From Zopfochytrium polystomum (taxonomy: Eukaryota > Chytridiomycota > Chytridiomycetes > Chytridiales > Chytridiaceae): DNA of 64,000 nucleotides. The notes beneath the pieces are model-generated. The model did no database searches, was not told the origin of the DNA, and saw only the letters and a program-made list of their open reading frames with translations. Position 1 is the stretch's first letter. The number at the start of each line of letters is the position of its first letter. The stretch covers positions 77,501-141,500 of the forward strand of contig JAIVFJ010000112.1 in NCBI GenBank assembly GCA_025765615.1, read 5' to 3'. Positions 22,072 to 34,653 of this stretch are shown here, one piece after another. The translations under genes and the position numbers were made by a program.

Positions 22072-25000
22072 TCACTGAAACAGCAGATCCCTCAGCCGGG
22101 ACCTCAAAATCCCGCGTTTTGCATTCCTCGGGACCTCAAACTCCATCGGCCTCACCACAATGTTCCGCGTCTCGAGCGACAGCTCCGGTGCCCACCGCCG
22201 CACGATCGGCGACACCAGCTCGAGCGCCTCCGCCGCGGTGGGGACGCCGCCCCCGTCCCGCGACTCGCGCACTTGCAAAAACAGAGCCGGCTCGCCGCCC
22301 CCGCTGTGCCCGACCGAGCGGTTGAGGAGGCAGGCGGCGGCTACTTGCGGCAGCTCGGACACCAGCACTTGCTCCAGTGCCAGGGGGGACACGCCGTGGC
22401 CCGTGCTGAATAGTCCCAACAGTGTGCAAAGTATTGATGATTCGACAGTGAGAAGAGGGAAAATGTTGGGATCATGAAATACTGCGAGCACCAAACCTTA
22501 GCAACACGACGTCGTCTTGGCGCGAGTAGAAGCGGAACTCGTCGACGCCGTCGACTCGCCGGCGCTCGAAAATGTCGCCGGACAACCACCAGCCGTCCGG
22601 CGCCGTGGGATTGTACGCCTCGAGCGCCTCGCACGGCTCCCCCGCGCCCGCCGCCACCACGCGCTCCGCCACCGCGCTGGACCTCACCCGCAGCACCCCC
22701 GTGCCGTCCGGCAGCCCAGCGGCGGGCACCACGTCGACCTCGTACGCCGGCAGCACGCGCATCCAGCCCTCCCACAGCGCGGGGCGCGCCGGCGGCACGG
22801 CCGTCATCACTGCCGTCGCCGCCTCCGTCGCACCGTACACCTCGACCACCCGCGCGCCGCGCTCGTGCAGAGCCCGCGCCGTCGCCCCGCGCACCGGCGC
22901 CCCGCCAGACACAAACACGCACTCCCGCAGGGCGCGCTGCCGCCCCGCCGCCGACGACGACGACAGCCCCGCGCCGCCGCCCATCGCCGCCCACGCGTCC
23001 AGCACCCACGGAACCGTGTGCATCAGCGCCGGCGCCGCCGCCGCCGCCTCGTCCAGCAAGCCCTCGGGGTCGACCGGCAGCCGCGCGTCCGCCCGCAGAC
23101 GCACCGCCATTCCCCGGACCACCCCGTTGCCGACAAGGTCCAGGCAGAGCCCCATCACGTGGCTTAGGGGCAGCCACGCGAGGCACCGTTTCTGAAGTGG
23201 TGGTGCCGCTGCGGCGGGGTTGCTGTCGCCGCCGCCCTGGGCGAGGAGAGCGTCGCGCGCATAGCAGCTGTCGAGCACTTTCTTGTGCGTCAGCTCGACG
23301 GCCTTGACGCGCTCCCCGTCGACCGACGATGACGAAAAGAGCCAGCATAGGTGAGAGGTCGGTGAGACGGGACGGATAGGCGATGGGGCCGGAGCGAGTG
23401 ATTCCGCGGCGGTGGGCGGCACGAGCAGCGCGCTTCGCAAAGAGAGGGGAGCGTTCTGGGCCTCTTGGCGACCAAACTGGCTTTCTATTACCACGAGCGG
23501 AATGCCCAGCTTCTGGGCCAACGGCGAAGCTACGTTGATGTCGAAATCTGCTGCCATCAGGCACCTCGCTCGGATTGCCTTGATTTCCGGTGGAAGGGGT
23601 AATATTAAGATTAGCACACAGTCTAAAAAAAAAAAAAAAAAAAGATCCCTCAGCGTATACCTGCAGTCTTCTAATCTGAAGCGGTTCCGGGGCCTTTTGC
23701 GGAAGAAGCGCCAATTCCAGACCCAATTTAAATGCTGCAAAGGTCGCCAGTATCACATTCGTCTCGCCGACAGCAAGCAACGCCACAGTGGGCGGGAACT
23801 TTTCGCTCGCGCTGGCTGCAGCCTTCAAAACAGACGCCATTCGATTGGCTACGATGTTGCAGAGATTGTTGAATTCGCGGAAGGAAATTCCGCGAATTCC
23901 AACTGAAGTGCTCATTTCCAAGAAAATTCCGCCAGGATTGGCTGATGCCCGAGACTCTAGCGCGGCAGTGACTGTTAAAGGAGCGGATACGGTAGCAGAT
24001 GGGCTCGTACTATCCACTAGCTTCGGACCGTCGCCTCCACCAATATCTTGCTCGATTAAATCGAATATCTCATTGATAGAGGAGAGTACAATGGTCCCAG
24101 GCTTGATTGAAACTCCAAACTCCTTCTTTACGAACGAAGACAGACTTATGGAGCTCAACGAGTCTAGTCCTAGATCGATCAGAGGTGTGCCCAGGTCAGG
24201 CGTCTCCTTCAGGCCGAGCTTGAGCATGACTTGCTTGACTACCGGTCCCCCAAAGTCGTCCTTGTTCTGGGCGGCGCGAGTCGCGGATTTGTTCTCGACC
24301 TTGGCCAACTTGCCTAACGGCGCTAATAAGACGACGGAACCGCGAGACGCTGGCGCGGGATCGAAGAGCAAGTTGACGAGCCCCTCGGTTGCTTCCGACT
24401 CTTCGATAACGATTCCTTCAACCATGTTCTCCCGATGGGATGCCCTTCCCATTCCCACGTCTGGCAACAAGCCGAGCTGGACAGACAAAACTGAGACGGA
24501 GGTACCCCTCGAGTTCCACTCGGCTGCAAGGCGATCCATCGCCGCGTTCGCCATGGCATACGCTGTTTGGCCTATCGAGCCGATTGCCGCCGCCATGGAA
24601 GAGAGCAAAATGACTTTGCATGGTCGGAGCTGCGCTTCGGTAGCTCTGAGGATAGTTCGAGCGCCGACTGCTTTTGGTCTTCCAATCGTCTCCAAAGCAG
24701 AAAGATCGACCTCCGCGAACGGTTTGTCCAGTACTATCCCGGCAGCGTGAATCACAGCGTCAAATCGGTGGTCCGCGAACGCAGCCATCACACGTTCGGC
24801 ATTGGAGACGTCCAGCTGGATGTAGTGCACAGAAGTCGGGAGCGCTTGCATTCCGTGCTGTACTGCGGGATCATCGCGCGGCCTCCTTCCGGCAAGAATA
24901 ATCTTCGCCTCACCTGCCAGCCGCTTTGCAATAGCGGCCCCGACTCCTCCTGCACCTCCTGTAATTAGGACGGAGTAACGATCCGCGGCAGACGGGAGCC

Positions 25001-28000
25001 GTTTCGGTAACGAAATGGGAGCATTGCCCTTTTTGAACAGGCGGCCATTCATCAAAGAATAGATATCCCCGTCGTCCAATGCGCCGGAATGAAGCAGCTC
25101 GCTGGCTTGGTGGACGGAAACTTCACTCGTAACTTGGATGATTCGCACAGCCACCAGCAGTTCCAACCGTATCGTTAAGAGTAATCCTAACATACTGCCG
25201 TGTGGAGGTTCTTTGTGTTGACCGTCGACAATAATGGCTACAACCTCTAGAGTCGAAGACAGCTTTGAAAGAGTGCCAACAGCCTCCAACAGACGGTCGC
25301 TTCCATCCCATTGCCACCAGGCGTCGGCGCTGTCAGCGTTTTTGCGATTGCACAGATGGACTATCCGAATATTTGGATGGCTGCCCTTGCCCGCTTCAGA
25401 ATTGCCGATGTTGACAACGTCCTCGAAGCAAAGTCCAGAGAAGAGCTTTGCGCTTCGATTGACAAGTTCTTCATCGTTTCCGGTGACATACGTTACAAGT
25501 TCATTTTGCCGTGGTGGACTCGTCGAAGCGGCGGCCGGAGCAACCGTCCAATTCGGCTGCCAAACAGTCGGCACGACTCTCGTCCCCTTCAGAAGGAACT
25601 CGCCACACGAAACAATGCACTGAAGAGAATCTGCATCGTAAATCTCGAACGCGGACCTGACCAGCTCGCCGTCGGTTTCTTCTTCCTGTTCGACACGACG
25701 GTGCCTACACCACACTCTCGTCGGCTTCGCCCTTGCGCCGCTCATGCGAATCTCGCTGAGAGCGATCGGCAGCGCCCGACCAGAGTCTGCGCTCAAAGCC
25801 ATAGTGTGCAAACAGGCGTCGAGCAGCACCGGGTGGATCCACCATTTCGAATCGCCCTCGTCCGCCACGACACCGCTTTCCAGCTCGACCAGAGCCAGCA
25901 TCCCGCCGTCGCTGTATGCCCTCGCGCGCTTTACGCGTTGGAACGCCGGGCCGTACCTGATCATCGCATCCCCGCGGCTGTACCACTGCTGCGCATCGAC
26001 TTCCACTCCGGTTTGCAATAGAACGCCGAGGTCCAGGTCGGCGGCGGCTGTGGCGGCGGAGGAATCTGAGGCGGAGGTGTTGCTCGCGACGGTGAACTCG
26101 CAGCACACCTTGCCCTCCACGAGGGCGGACAGAACCTCCGGCCGCTGTTCGTCGATGACAAGTTCAACGCACTTCGAAGCGTCACCGACCACCACGGGGC
26201 TCAAGAACCGCACGCTGGTGATGTTCGACACGGGAAGCTTCGCAACGGCCATGCTCAGCAAGGCAGCGCCTGGCAAGATACAGGTCCCGTCCGACGCTAG
26301 CGCGTGCTCGCGGACCCAAGCCTCGCCGCCGACCTCGACGAGCACCGGTTCCCTCTTTTCAAGGACACGCGCGATTTCGAAGTTTGCCGCCGGAGCGGTG
26401 AAGCGCGGGCTTCCCGCAGCGCCAACGTGGTGGGGAAAGTGCGGTACGGTTCGCCGGAACTTTCGGGGCGTGGCTTCCGCGCGGCGCGGTTTCGTGAACC
26501 GGTCCGACACAAGGACGCCGGCTATCGCCGAGTTGAAGCCGTCTTTGATGGTCAAGGCAACACGCGGCTGCCCAGGCTGCGCTGCCCACTGGCCACCAAG
26601 CGCTCGCCCAAAGCGGTCTAGCTGCTTGGGAGTGATCATATGATTAATTCTTCCCCCAACGATGAATTCTTCCTCGGCAAACATGGACAGAGAGGCAGCG
26701 ATTCCCAGCATTATTCCAGGCTGGAAAACACCCCCAAAGTGCATCATAGACGATGATAGGTGGGGCCGAAAAGTGCCGGAATTCTTCTGAGCAATTGTGT
26801 CAATGTCTTTATCTCGGAGGAAGGTTGCATTAAGAAGCCCGACGTCTGGATCAAAAATATGCGATGAATGTCATAAAATAGCCAGATATTGCTTATTCGT
26901 ACCTGAAGCGGCCAACCCACTCGTCTGAAGAATGTCATTGAACATTAAGCCGATCTTATTGGCAGAAGGGGCCAGTTGCCTGACTTGGACATCCTCTATC
27001 ACTCCGTAGATATATTTACCCGCGTCTATGGCGTCCGAGAGGCGCATCAGAACGAACGAAATCGAAGCTTCTGCCGGAGGCATCGACAGGGACTCCCCGC
27101 TGTCTGATCTACCAATCGCAAAGTCTCGTCCAAACGCCGCATTCCACTCGCCTGCATAGAAAAGGCGCTGACCCTCCTCGTAGACGCAAGCGGCAGACAC
27201 CAGCGCCACGCCGCACGCCCGGGACGTCAGCGCCGATATGGCGTCGGTGATCGCCACCGCGGGCGCTTCGCAGTCGCCCTCAACCACCCTGGCATCGACG
27301 TCCGCGAATCCGAGCCTGTCGGCGACGAACGCGGCGTCCCCGCTCACAAACAGCCCCGAGTGGCACCACGCCACCATCGACTCGGGCCGCGCCAGCGCCG
27401 GCACGAGCCCCGTGGCGTACGTCGGGAACGACCCCGCGTGACTGCACACCGCGACAAACGCCCGCCCCGGCGCCGTCGTCCGCGGGTCGACGCCCGCCGC
27501 ATCCAGCGCGTGCGCGCACGTCTCGAGCGTGACCCGGTTGCGCGGCGACACCAGGTGCGCGTCGTCGCGCGGGACGCCGAAGCGGTCGTGGTCGAACGCA
27601 AAGGCGTCGTCGAGGAAAACGGCGCGGGGCCGATCCGCGGCGGCGCCGATGGGCGGGAACAGGAAGTCGGGCCGGTCCAAGGGAAGCTCTGTCGCTTCGG
27701 GCGGGCTTTTCTTCAGCTGCGCCGCGAGCTGCTTGAGCGTCACGATCGAGCCGGGAAGGCGCAGACCGACCCCGACGATTGCGACTTTATCCGCGGCGGC
27801 GGAATTCTTTAGTGCGGATATTGGGGCCGCCGCCGCCTCCGGAGCCGCCTCCCATACATGTACACGGTCGTGAGAGTAGAGAGGGAGAGAAGGCATCGAC
27901 GAAACAGGAACCGCCCCGTGCAGGCTCGTCCAATTCAAGCTGAAGCCTTCGCTGTAGAGAAGCGCGAGCGACGACACAAAGTCCTTTCCAAAGGACGCAA

Positions 28001-31000
28001 ACGCGTGTGAAGATCCACCGCCAAAGTGTCGGCGAAGGAGCGATACCATGGCGCCGTCACCAATCTCAACGAAAATGCACGTCGGACTCGAACGGCTGAC
28101 CGCTGTAACAGCGTCGGCAAAGCGCACAGGTTGGCGCAAGTGGTCTGGCCAATGATGAGCGCCAAGAGACTGCCCTTGCGCAACGATCCTTGCATCCAAG
28201 CAAGTCGCAAGAGGGATTCTCAGGCTTCCATCCATAGGGTGATCAACCAATAATGTCCGTAAGGCCTCGCACGCTGCCTGCACATTTCGGGAATGGTAGG
28301 CAAATTCGTTTGGAAGTCGGTACGATGATAGGCTCCTAGCCTCGCACTCCGCAACTACTTTCTGTATCTCGGTCGAGGCACCAGAGACGACAAAGTGAGT
28401 GCTGCCGTTATGCACCGCCAAGTCAGCTGCGGCACCCGAAGCAGCAAGGGCTCTGTTCACACTGTCGAGGTCAGCGAATACGGACACCATCTCTCCGAAC
28501 GCGTCTGCCTGTATGAGAGCGGCCGTTCGATAGTAAATCAACCGAATGGCGGATTGCAGCGACAATGCCCCAGCTATCGTTGCGGCGACAACCTCCCCAA
28601 ACGAATGTCCGATAACGATTGCCGGCGCTCCGGCAACTTCAGTCAACAAGGACGCAGCAGAGAACATACAGCAGAAGTTGAACACTTGGAAATATGGCCC
28701 TGTACTGTCGGGATGCTCGAGTGAGAATTTGATGAATTCCCCTGGAGCATCGGGAAGCTTCAAAACTCGCAGGACGTCCTCACAGCGCTTAAACATAAGA
28801 AGGTCTGGTCAGTTTTTGGTGTCAGATTCACTCAATCGTGATCGTACCGTCATATGCATCAAAAATGCTTCCACGCCTTGCAACGACTCCATGCAGGACG
28901 CGCCAGAAAAGGATCCGTTGCCAGGGAAGACCAAAACCAGAGGGCGGGTTCGTCCCTGAAAAGACTGCTTGCCTTTCGACTCGTCAAGACTGCGCACCAC
29001 TGCAGATTTGGTGTTGCCAACAGCCGCGTGCCGCCAAGCGTAGTGCTGTCGACCGATATTCGTCGCCACCGAGGCCAGCCACAACTTGCCTTCCTCCAGA
29101 CCATCGATCCAATTCCTGTATTTCGCTGTGAGAGCCTCGAGGGCCCTCTTCGATTTCGCCGAAATCGTAAAGATCGACGCTCGAGCAACGGCACTGCTCG
29201 GCGCTGGCACTCGCGTTGCGGGCGGTGACCGCAGCGCAATAGCCGACACGACGCCCCCGAGCCCTCCGGCGACGACCAAGGCGCGTTTCTCGCTGGACGG
29301 CCACGGAGCAGGCGCCACGGCCACCTCCGCGCCTATGCCGCCAAATGCGTCGGCGATCGAGTCCCTGATTCTCGCCGGATCCACCCGCGACGGGGGAACC
29401 ACGCCGCGTTGCATGGCGAGGCAGACCTTGAGCACGGCCGTCAGCGCCGCGACCCCCTCGGTGTGGCCGACGTGCGACTTTGCCGCGCCGATCAGCAGCC
29501 GCCGCCGCCCCCGCCCACGCCGCCCGCGCTCCTCCCGCAGCCCGTCCGCGATCCCGAGCGCCTCCACCTGGTCGCCTTGCACCGTGCCCGTCGCGTGCGC
29601 CTCGACAAAGTCAACGTCCGACGCCTGCCACCGGCTCACCGCGAGGACGTCGCGGATGCACCCCGCGACCCCGTGCTGGCTCGGCGCGCTGATCCCCATC
29701 CCTTCCCGCCCCTTGTGACGTTGCGCCGCCCCGTCGATCACGGCGTAGATGCGGTTGCCGTCGCGAGTCGCGTCGGAGAGTCGTCGCGCTAGCAGAACGA
29801 TGGCGCTCTCGCACGGCACGTACCCGTCAGCGTCTGTCTGGAAAGTCGCGCAGCGCCCTTGCTTCGCGCTGATTATGCCTGTGAGCGTTGGTGGGCGAAA
29901 GAGGTGGTGTTGAGCGGTCAGGTCTGAGAGCGATCAAACCATTAGAAACTCTCGTGACTACCCTACCGGCTGCCTTTGAGGTGAGGTACACACTGCGGTC
30001 TGCCATCACCACAGAACCGCCGATAAGGGCTGCCTCGCATTGGCCGGCCAGCAGGCTTCTTACGGCTAGGTCGGTCGCGGTGCCTCCGCTTGCGCATGCT
30101 GTGTTGATCGTGATAGACGGTCCTTTAAAGTCGAAAAAGTACGACACGCGGTTCGCTGGCAGGGCAAGATCCGCACCTGTGGCCTTTTTCGACAAGAAAA
30201 AGTTAGGGACGATCGCGTGAAAGAAGAAAGTTTTGTTCGGACTCACAAGGAGCGATGGTTTTTCGTCTTGCGGGAGCAGCTTTGATAGCCGAACCTCAAA
30301 GCCATCGGGCCTTGCGCACATGAAGACTCCAACCGAGCGGCCTTTCAAAGAGTCAGGCGGGATGAGCGCGTCTTCAAATGCGCTCAAGGTGGTCTCGAGC
30401 AGCAGCCACTGCTTGGGGTCCATCGTGGAAGCCTCCTTCGGAGACACCCCAAAGAACGCTCCATCCACCGTTTCGGCGTGTTCTCTGGACAGGAAACCAC
30501 CCCTGAAATCGTCGGTCTTGCGGAATGTCGAACGATCGCGCGGAGGAGCCGTGATCAAGTCGCCGGCGGACAAGAACATCTCCCATGCGTCATCGAGCGT
30601 CTCGATGCCTTTAGGCAGCCGCGCACCGATGCCAATGATCGCTATCGCCTCGCTTTCGGTGGGCGTTGGTGAGTTCGGCGAGGACTGAGCATCTTGCCGG
30701 TCGATCTCTTGCGATCCTGTTGACGCACAAGGGCCGCTTTCTGCAGTTCCCCAACGGTTAGGCCGCCAACGGCAGAGAAAGTAGAGTTTGTCTTCACCTT
30801 TGTCCGAGCGGCTGGACCGAAAGCACGAAAGCACGACTGTTGATAAGCTCTCTCGGTCCGTGACAAAGTCAATGACGATACTTAGTCTTTCGTTCAATTT
30901 TGGAGTGACCCCAGCTCTACAAGTAAAACAACGATTAAAGTAAATACCGAAAATTCGAACGTAAATCTCAAATTGAGCATACCCGATTAGCACCATTTTT

Positions 31001-32742
31001 AGTTGATTGAAAAATGGTCGTACACCATCCGCCAAAAGGGGACCAAGCGCAGAGCCCTCTTTGATAGACTGCAGCGATGAGCTTAAATGGCGGTACGTTT
31101 GTCGCAGCACACTCGCACTGCAATCGTCGGGAAAGAGCGCAGAAGGCTCCAGCAAAAGAACGCCTACCGCCTCCTTTGCTGCGCGGTCAACTCGATCAGC
31201 CCAAGCGAGATTCCTGTTCCGTTCCAACGCGTCCATCGCAGAGCTTTCTACGAGTTCTACCGCCTTTTCAACCTCCTCGGCGTTTTCCCGCAAAAGCGCA
31301 TTATCCTCCAGGGAGGCGGTTAAGATGTCCCGAACCGCTTCACGAACCGCAATGCGGAGAACTTTCTCAAAGCGAGCGTGGCCGGAACGGGTTTCTGATA
31401 CTTGGCTTAAAAGAAGGGACAGGCATGCGCACATGCCCGAGAGGACTTTCACCGAACGCTCCGTTTTGCTTGCGGAAAGTATGGCTGCTTGGTTTCGGCT
31501 TGGGGTGCGAAGTCTTGCGGCGAGCAGGGTGGGCGAGGAAAGATCTTCAAGCTCGCAGGAGTAAGACTCGATGGCGGCAAGCAAATCCTGTGCGTTCGTG
31601 TTGCCGCTGGCAGTTTCATGCGGCTCTGCAGCTTCTATGGCGTCTAATTTGCTATTGGCCTCGTAGAATAGCTCCAGCACCAGCCGTCCTACGCTCATAA
31701 GCGAGACGCGCAACCTGCTCATCATGTCGGCGAGTGTACGGTCGAGGGCGCTCGTCTCCTCAACGCTGTGGGCCAGGTCCAGGAGAGCCTCGGCGGCCGA
31801 TTTCGACAGTTCCACACAGGGCCTCAACACTTCAGTGGATATGTGGAGCGCGTGGGACGTGAGGCTCGCTGGACTCCCGGCAGAGGCGTCTGGCGAGAAG
31901 CGTAATTCGGACAGGCTGTCGGCGAGTCGCTCAGACAAGGCATTTTCGTCATTGATTCCCACCTCGAAGGTGGACACAACCAAAATGTGGGTCAGAAGGA
32001 AGAGTGCCTTTAGAATGCATTACATTACATTGGGTGAGACAAGGCGATGGTCAGTACAAAAAAAGTCTGGGCTACAGAAGGGAGTGGGAACGTAGTGTTG
32101 GGCGCTCACATTGGCGTCAAAGACGTTGATCCAGGCCCAAGCCGTAGCCAGGGCGTTGGCGCTGCTCGGCAGGGCTGAAAGGTTGACGTTCTGTGCGACT
32201 TCCGCGTCAACACCGCGGAGGAGACGTGTGTCTTGCGCCAACGCCCAGACAAACTCCCCCGCGTGTTCTTCCGCACTTGCGCTGCCAGGCGGCGGAGAGC
32301 CGTCCGCGGGCACACCTCCGAGCGAGTCGAGTCTTGGCGACGACGACGACGGCGAGGACGAGGACGTGGACGCATAGGCTGCAAGAAGCGCCGCACCACG
32401 AGCGACGAGGGGCGGCACGGACCGGTGAATCAAAGGCTGCACGCCTGCGGTTGAGGTCGGGGTGATGCTGTGCTGCATGCCCCGGTCGTGAACGGGTCCA
32501 GCGGAGCCATCGCGTTTGTCGCTGGGCTTGTCGCGTTGTTCGCCGTCGCGGGGGGCGCGGACTGACAACGCCACGAAGCGGCCGAACGCGTGGTCGGTGC
32601 TTCGGAGCGCGCGGGGCTGGCGGTTGGGGGCGTCATTGCCGGCTGTTGCGTAGCCCTCCAACTGGTTCAGCAGAGGGAGCAGCGGTTGGGACGGCGACGA
32701 TGGAAGGGAGCTTTTTCGGCCAGTATCGTGGCTGACGGTCAT
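22072..32742 (-). CDS. type I polyketide synthase, ~3,353 aa: (helical N-term)-KS-AT-KS*-DH-KR-ACP-A
   Basis: Nine exons, every junction in phase: 32110-32742, 30983-32007, 30247-30916, 29967-30183, 28848-29878, 26903-28787, 23661-26845, 22497-23578, 22072-22405. Start MTVSHDTGRKSS; end RDLLFQ. Residues 1-640 are helical and unrecognised. KS, about 640-1065: Cys806 in NTACASG, His943 in EAHATGT, Lys982 and His987 in KSHVGHTEG. AT, about 1160-1500: GHSFGE with Ser1254, His1357. A second KS-like fold, about 1525-1945, lacks the first catalytic His. DH, about 1970-2250: His2001, Asp2163. KR, about 2443-2620: GGAGGVG, Ser2570, Tyr2583, Asn2587. ACP: Ser2716 in LGLDSL. Adenylation domain, about 2775-3353: YGATEA, GWWLSGD. 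No ER, methyltransferase, thioesterase or reductase domain is seen. Expected chemistry: condensation, keto-reduction and dehydration of a polyketide in the cytosol; the release route is unclear. No tailoring genes lie alongside. Confidence 0.93.
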
Positions 32743-32864
32743 AAGCAGGAGGGTAGGAGCGAGGAGGAGGAGGAGCGAGGAGGAAGAGGGGAGGGGGCAG
32801 GAGGAATGTGCTGGGAGAGAGAAAGTCTTTTCTGTCTTACTCACACACGCATCATTCAACTATC

Positions 32865-32897
<33 letters not shown>

Positions 32898-33586
32898 TTC
32901 TTTCTTTCTCGGTCTCTCTGTCTCGGTGACTCTCTCTGTCTCTCCCTCCTTCTCCCTCTGTCTCTCTCCTTCGTGGGAGTCGGCCCTCAGTCTCTCTCTC
33001 TCCTCCCTCTGTCAGCCCCCCAGGGATGCAATTTTGTTCTTTCCATTTACCCATTTTCTTTTCCTCCCTCCATCACTGGAAGACAGCGAAATCTGTCAAC
33101 TTTCGTGGGAACAGGCGAGAGAGAGAGAGAGGGAGAGAGAGAGTGTGTGTGTGTGTGTGTGTGCGTGTTGGTGCGTGTTTGTGCATGTAGACAGGCGCGG
33201 AGGTGGAAATGTGGGAGCAAGCCCTCTGGTTGGAGCGGGGGGTTGCGTGGATTCCCCCACAAAGCAAAACAGGCAAAAAAATGTTCTTGCCTTTTTTATG
33301 AAGAAGACACTTCTCTGCTTCGATCGCCGAAAATAAAAATAAAAAAAACTCACATAAAGTTTTGGGAAAGGCCACCAACAGACTCCAATGGTTCAAGGAG
33401 GGTCTGCGTGGTCACTGGGAGAGGGAGTCTGTTAGTAGCCGCGAGCTTTTTTTTTTTATTTTGTTTAGAGCAACAGGCGAGAGAAAGAGAGAACATGAAG
33501 AGTGCACGGATGTGTTTGATCATCTTAGAAATTCAAGGAGATGCACAGCCACCGTTGGCCCGAACTCAAACAGACACACCGCACAT

Positions 33587-33624
<38 letters not shown>

Positions 33625-33697
33625 CACACAGCCCACGAAGCCACCGACCCCGACACAAACCCACCGACCCGCAAAGCAAACAAACAAACAAATTCAA

Positions 33698-33729
<32 letters not shown>

Positions 33730-34439
33730 ACAAACAAACAAACACACACGAAGAGAGAATGGCGCGCAAAGAAGCAGCACCTCCGCGTTCCATAATGATA
33801 TGTAAACATTGAACACCTCCGCCCCTTTCTCCCCCAATCACGTGTAAGCACAACAACAGCACAACAGCAACAACAGCAACAACAGCAACAACAACAACAA
33901 AGACAACGACGGAACTCGACTCCAACAGTTTCGTTTGCCTCCAGCTGGCCCTCCGAAGAACATGATCTTTCCGACTGTCCCCCTGTCTTGCTTTTTCATA
34001 TTTACTGTTGTTTGGTGACAAGGGTATTGCGCGACGCACACGTCCGAGTCCCTGGCTGGGTCCAGTCGCTAAAAGAAAAAAAAAAAAAAACCACAAAAAA
34101 AACACAAAAAAAACAAAAAACGGTTGGGGTCTACTTTTGTGATTTCTTTGCCGACTTTCCTGATTCGTTCATACAGGTCCGCAAGCGTTTGCAAGGAGAG
34201 CCTCGCTGGGTCGAAGCTGAGTCTGAGACTGTGTAGCTTAGAGCCCATAGTGTCAATCAAAATAAATAAAAAAATGAAACCAAAGTGTTGGTGAAGTCTC
34301 AAACGTAGTATTTGAGAGTCCAGATTCCGAAACTACCGCTACTGAGTAAGCTCCAAGAGTGAGTGGTAAAAGAGTCATCTGAATTACGAGAGCTTGGTCC
34401 AAATGGCTCTAACTCAAGGTAAGTTAGTGGCCTCAGGAA
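32743..34439. other. PKS upstream region, microsatellite-rich, no gene
   Basis: CT-rich tract at about 32860-33010, GA and GT repeats at 33117-33165, (AC)n at 33589-33622, and a stack of CAAG units at about 33696-33728 followed by CAAA units. An ACA/ACAACAGCA segment follows at 33850-33902 and poly-A at about 34074-34090. Open frames here are Ser-Leu, Thr-His or Lys-Gln repeats produced by the microsatellites. The first few hundred bases are presumably the PKS promoter. Confidence 0.6.
33589..33728. repeat. (AC)n and (CAAG)n microsatellite cluster
   Basis: About 17 AC units (33589-33622), then after 70 bases of C/A-rich spacer about eight CAAG units (33696-33728) flanked by CAAA units. Direct inspection only; the units are too short and contiguous for a CRISPR array. 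Confidence 0.9.
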
Positions 34440-34653
34440 CATGGCAGGACAGGGCAAGGTGATGATTGTATTGTATACAATAATTCACTTGAGGGATGGG
34501 ACAGGTCCCCCATCCCCCTTTTATACCTTTTGAGAGTCTTCCTTGTCAAAACTCAAAGGAAATTCCAGAAAGGACAATTAATATACAACGATAGCAATGA
34601 TAACAACAAGACATGTCTGAAAGACAAAGAAGGTTCCAGAAAGTTCCACAAAG
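34440..34653 (+). repeat. dispersed repeat R2, copy 1
   Basis: Closely matches 57775-58030 in the same orientation. Shared blocks include ACAATAATTCACTTGAGGGA, GGGACAGGTCCCCCATCCCC, TTTTATACCTTTTGAGAGTC and a terminal GAAGGTTCCAGAA motif. The unit holds a TATA-like TTTTATA and ends next to LTR copy A. It is probably a piece of a second mobile element; its true ends are not visible. Confidence 0.7.
34629..34646. promoter_or_regulatory. heat-shock-element-like array in repeat R2 (copy 1)
   Basis: Four perfectly spaced units, GAA-2nt-TTC-2nt-GAA-2nt-TTC, the consensus for trimeric HSF1 binding. It lies inside the repeat, not near a host gene start, so activity is speculative. Confidence 0.45.

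Noticed and set aside
33580..33750. Regular short repeats that could suggest a CRISPR-like array
   Set aside because: They are contiguous AC and CAAG microsatellites without unique spacers, in a eukaryotic genome.
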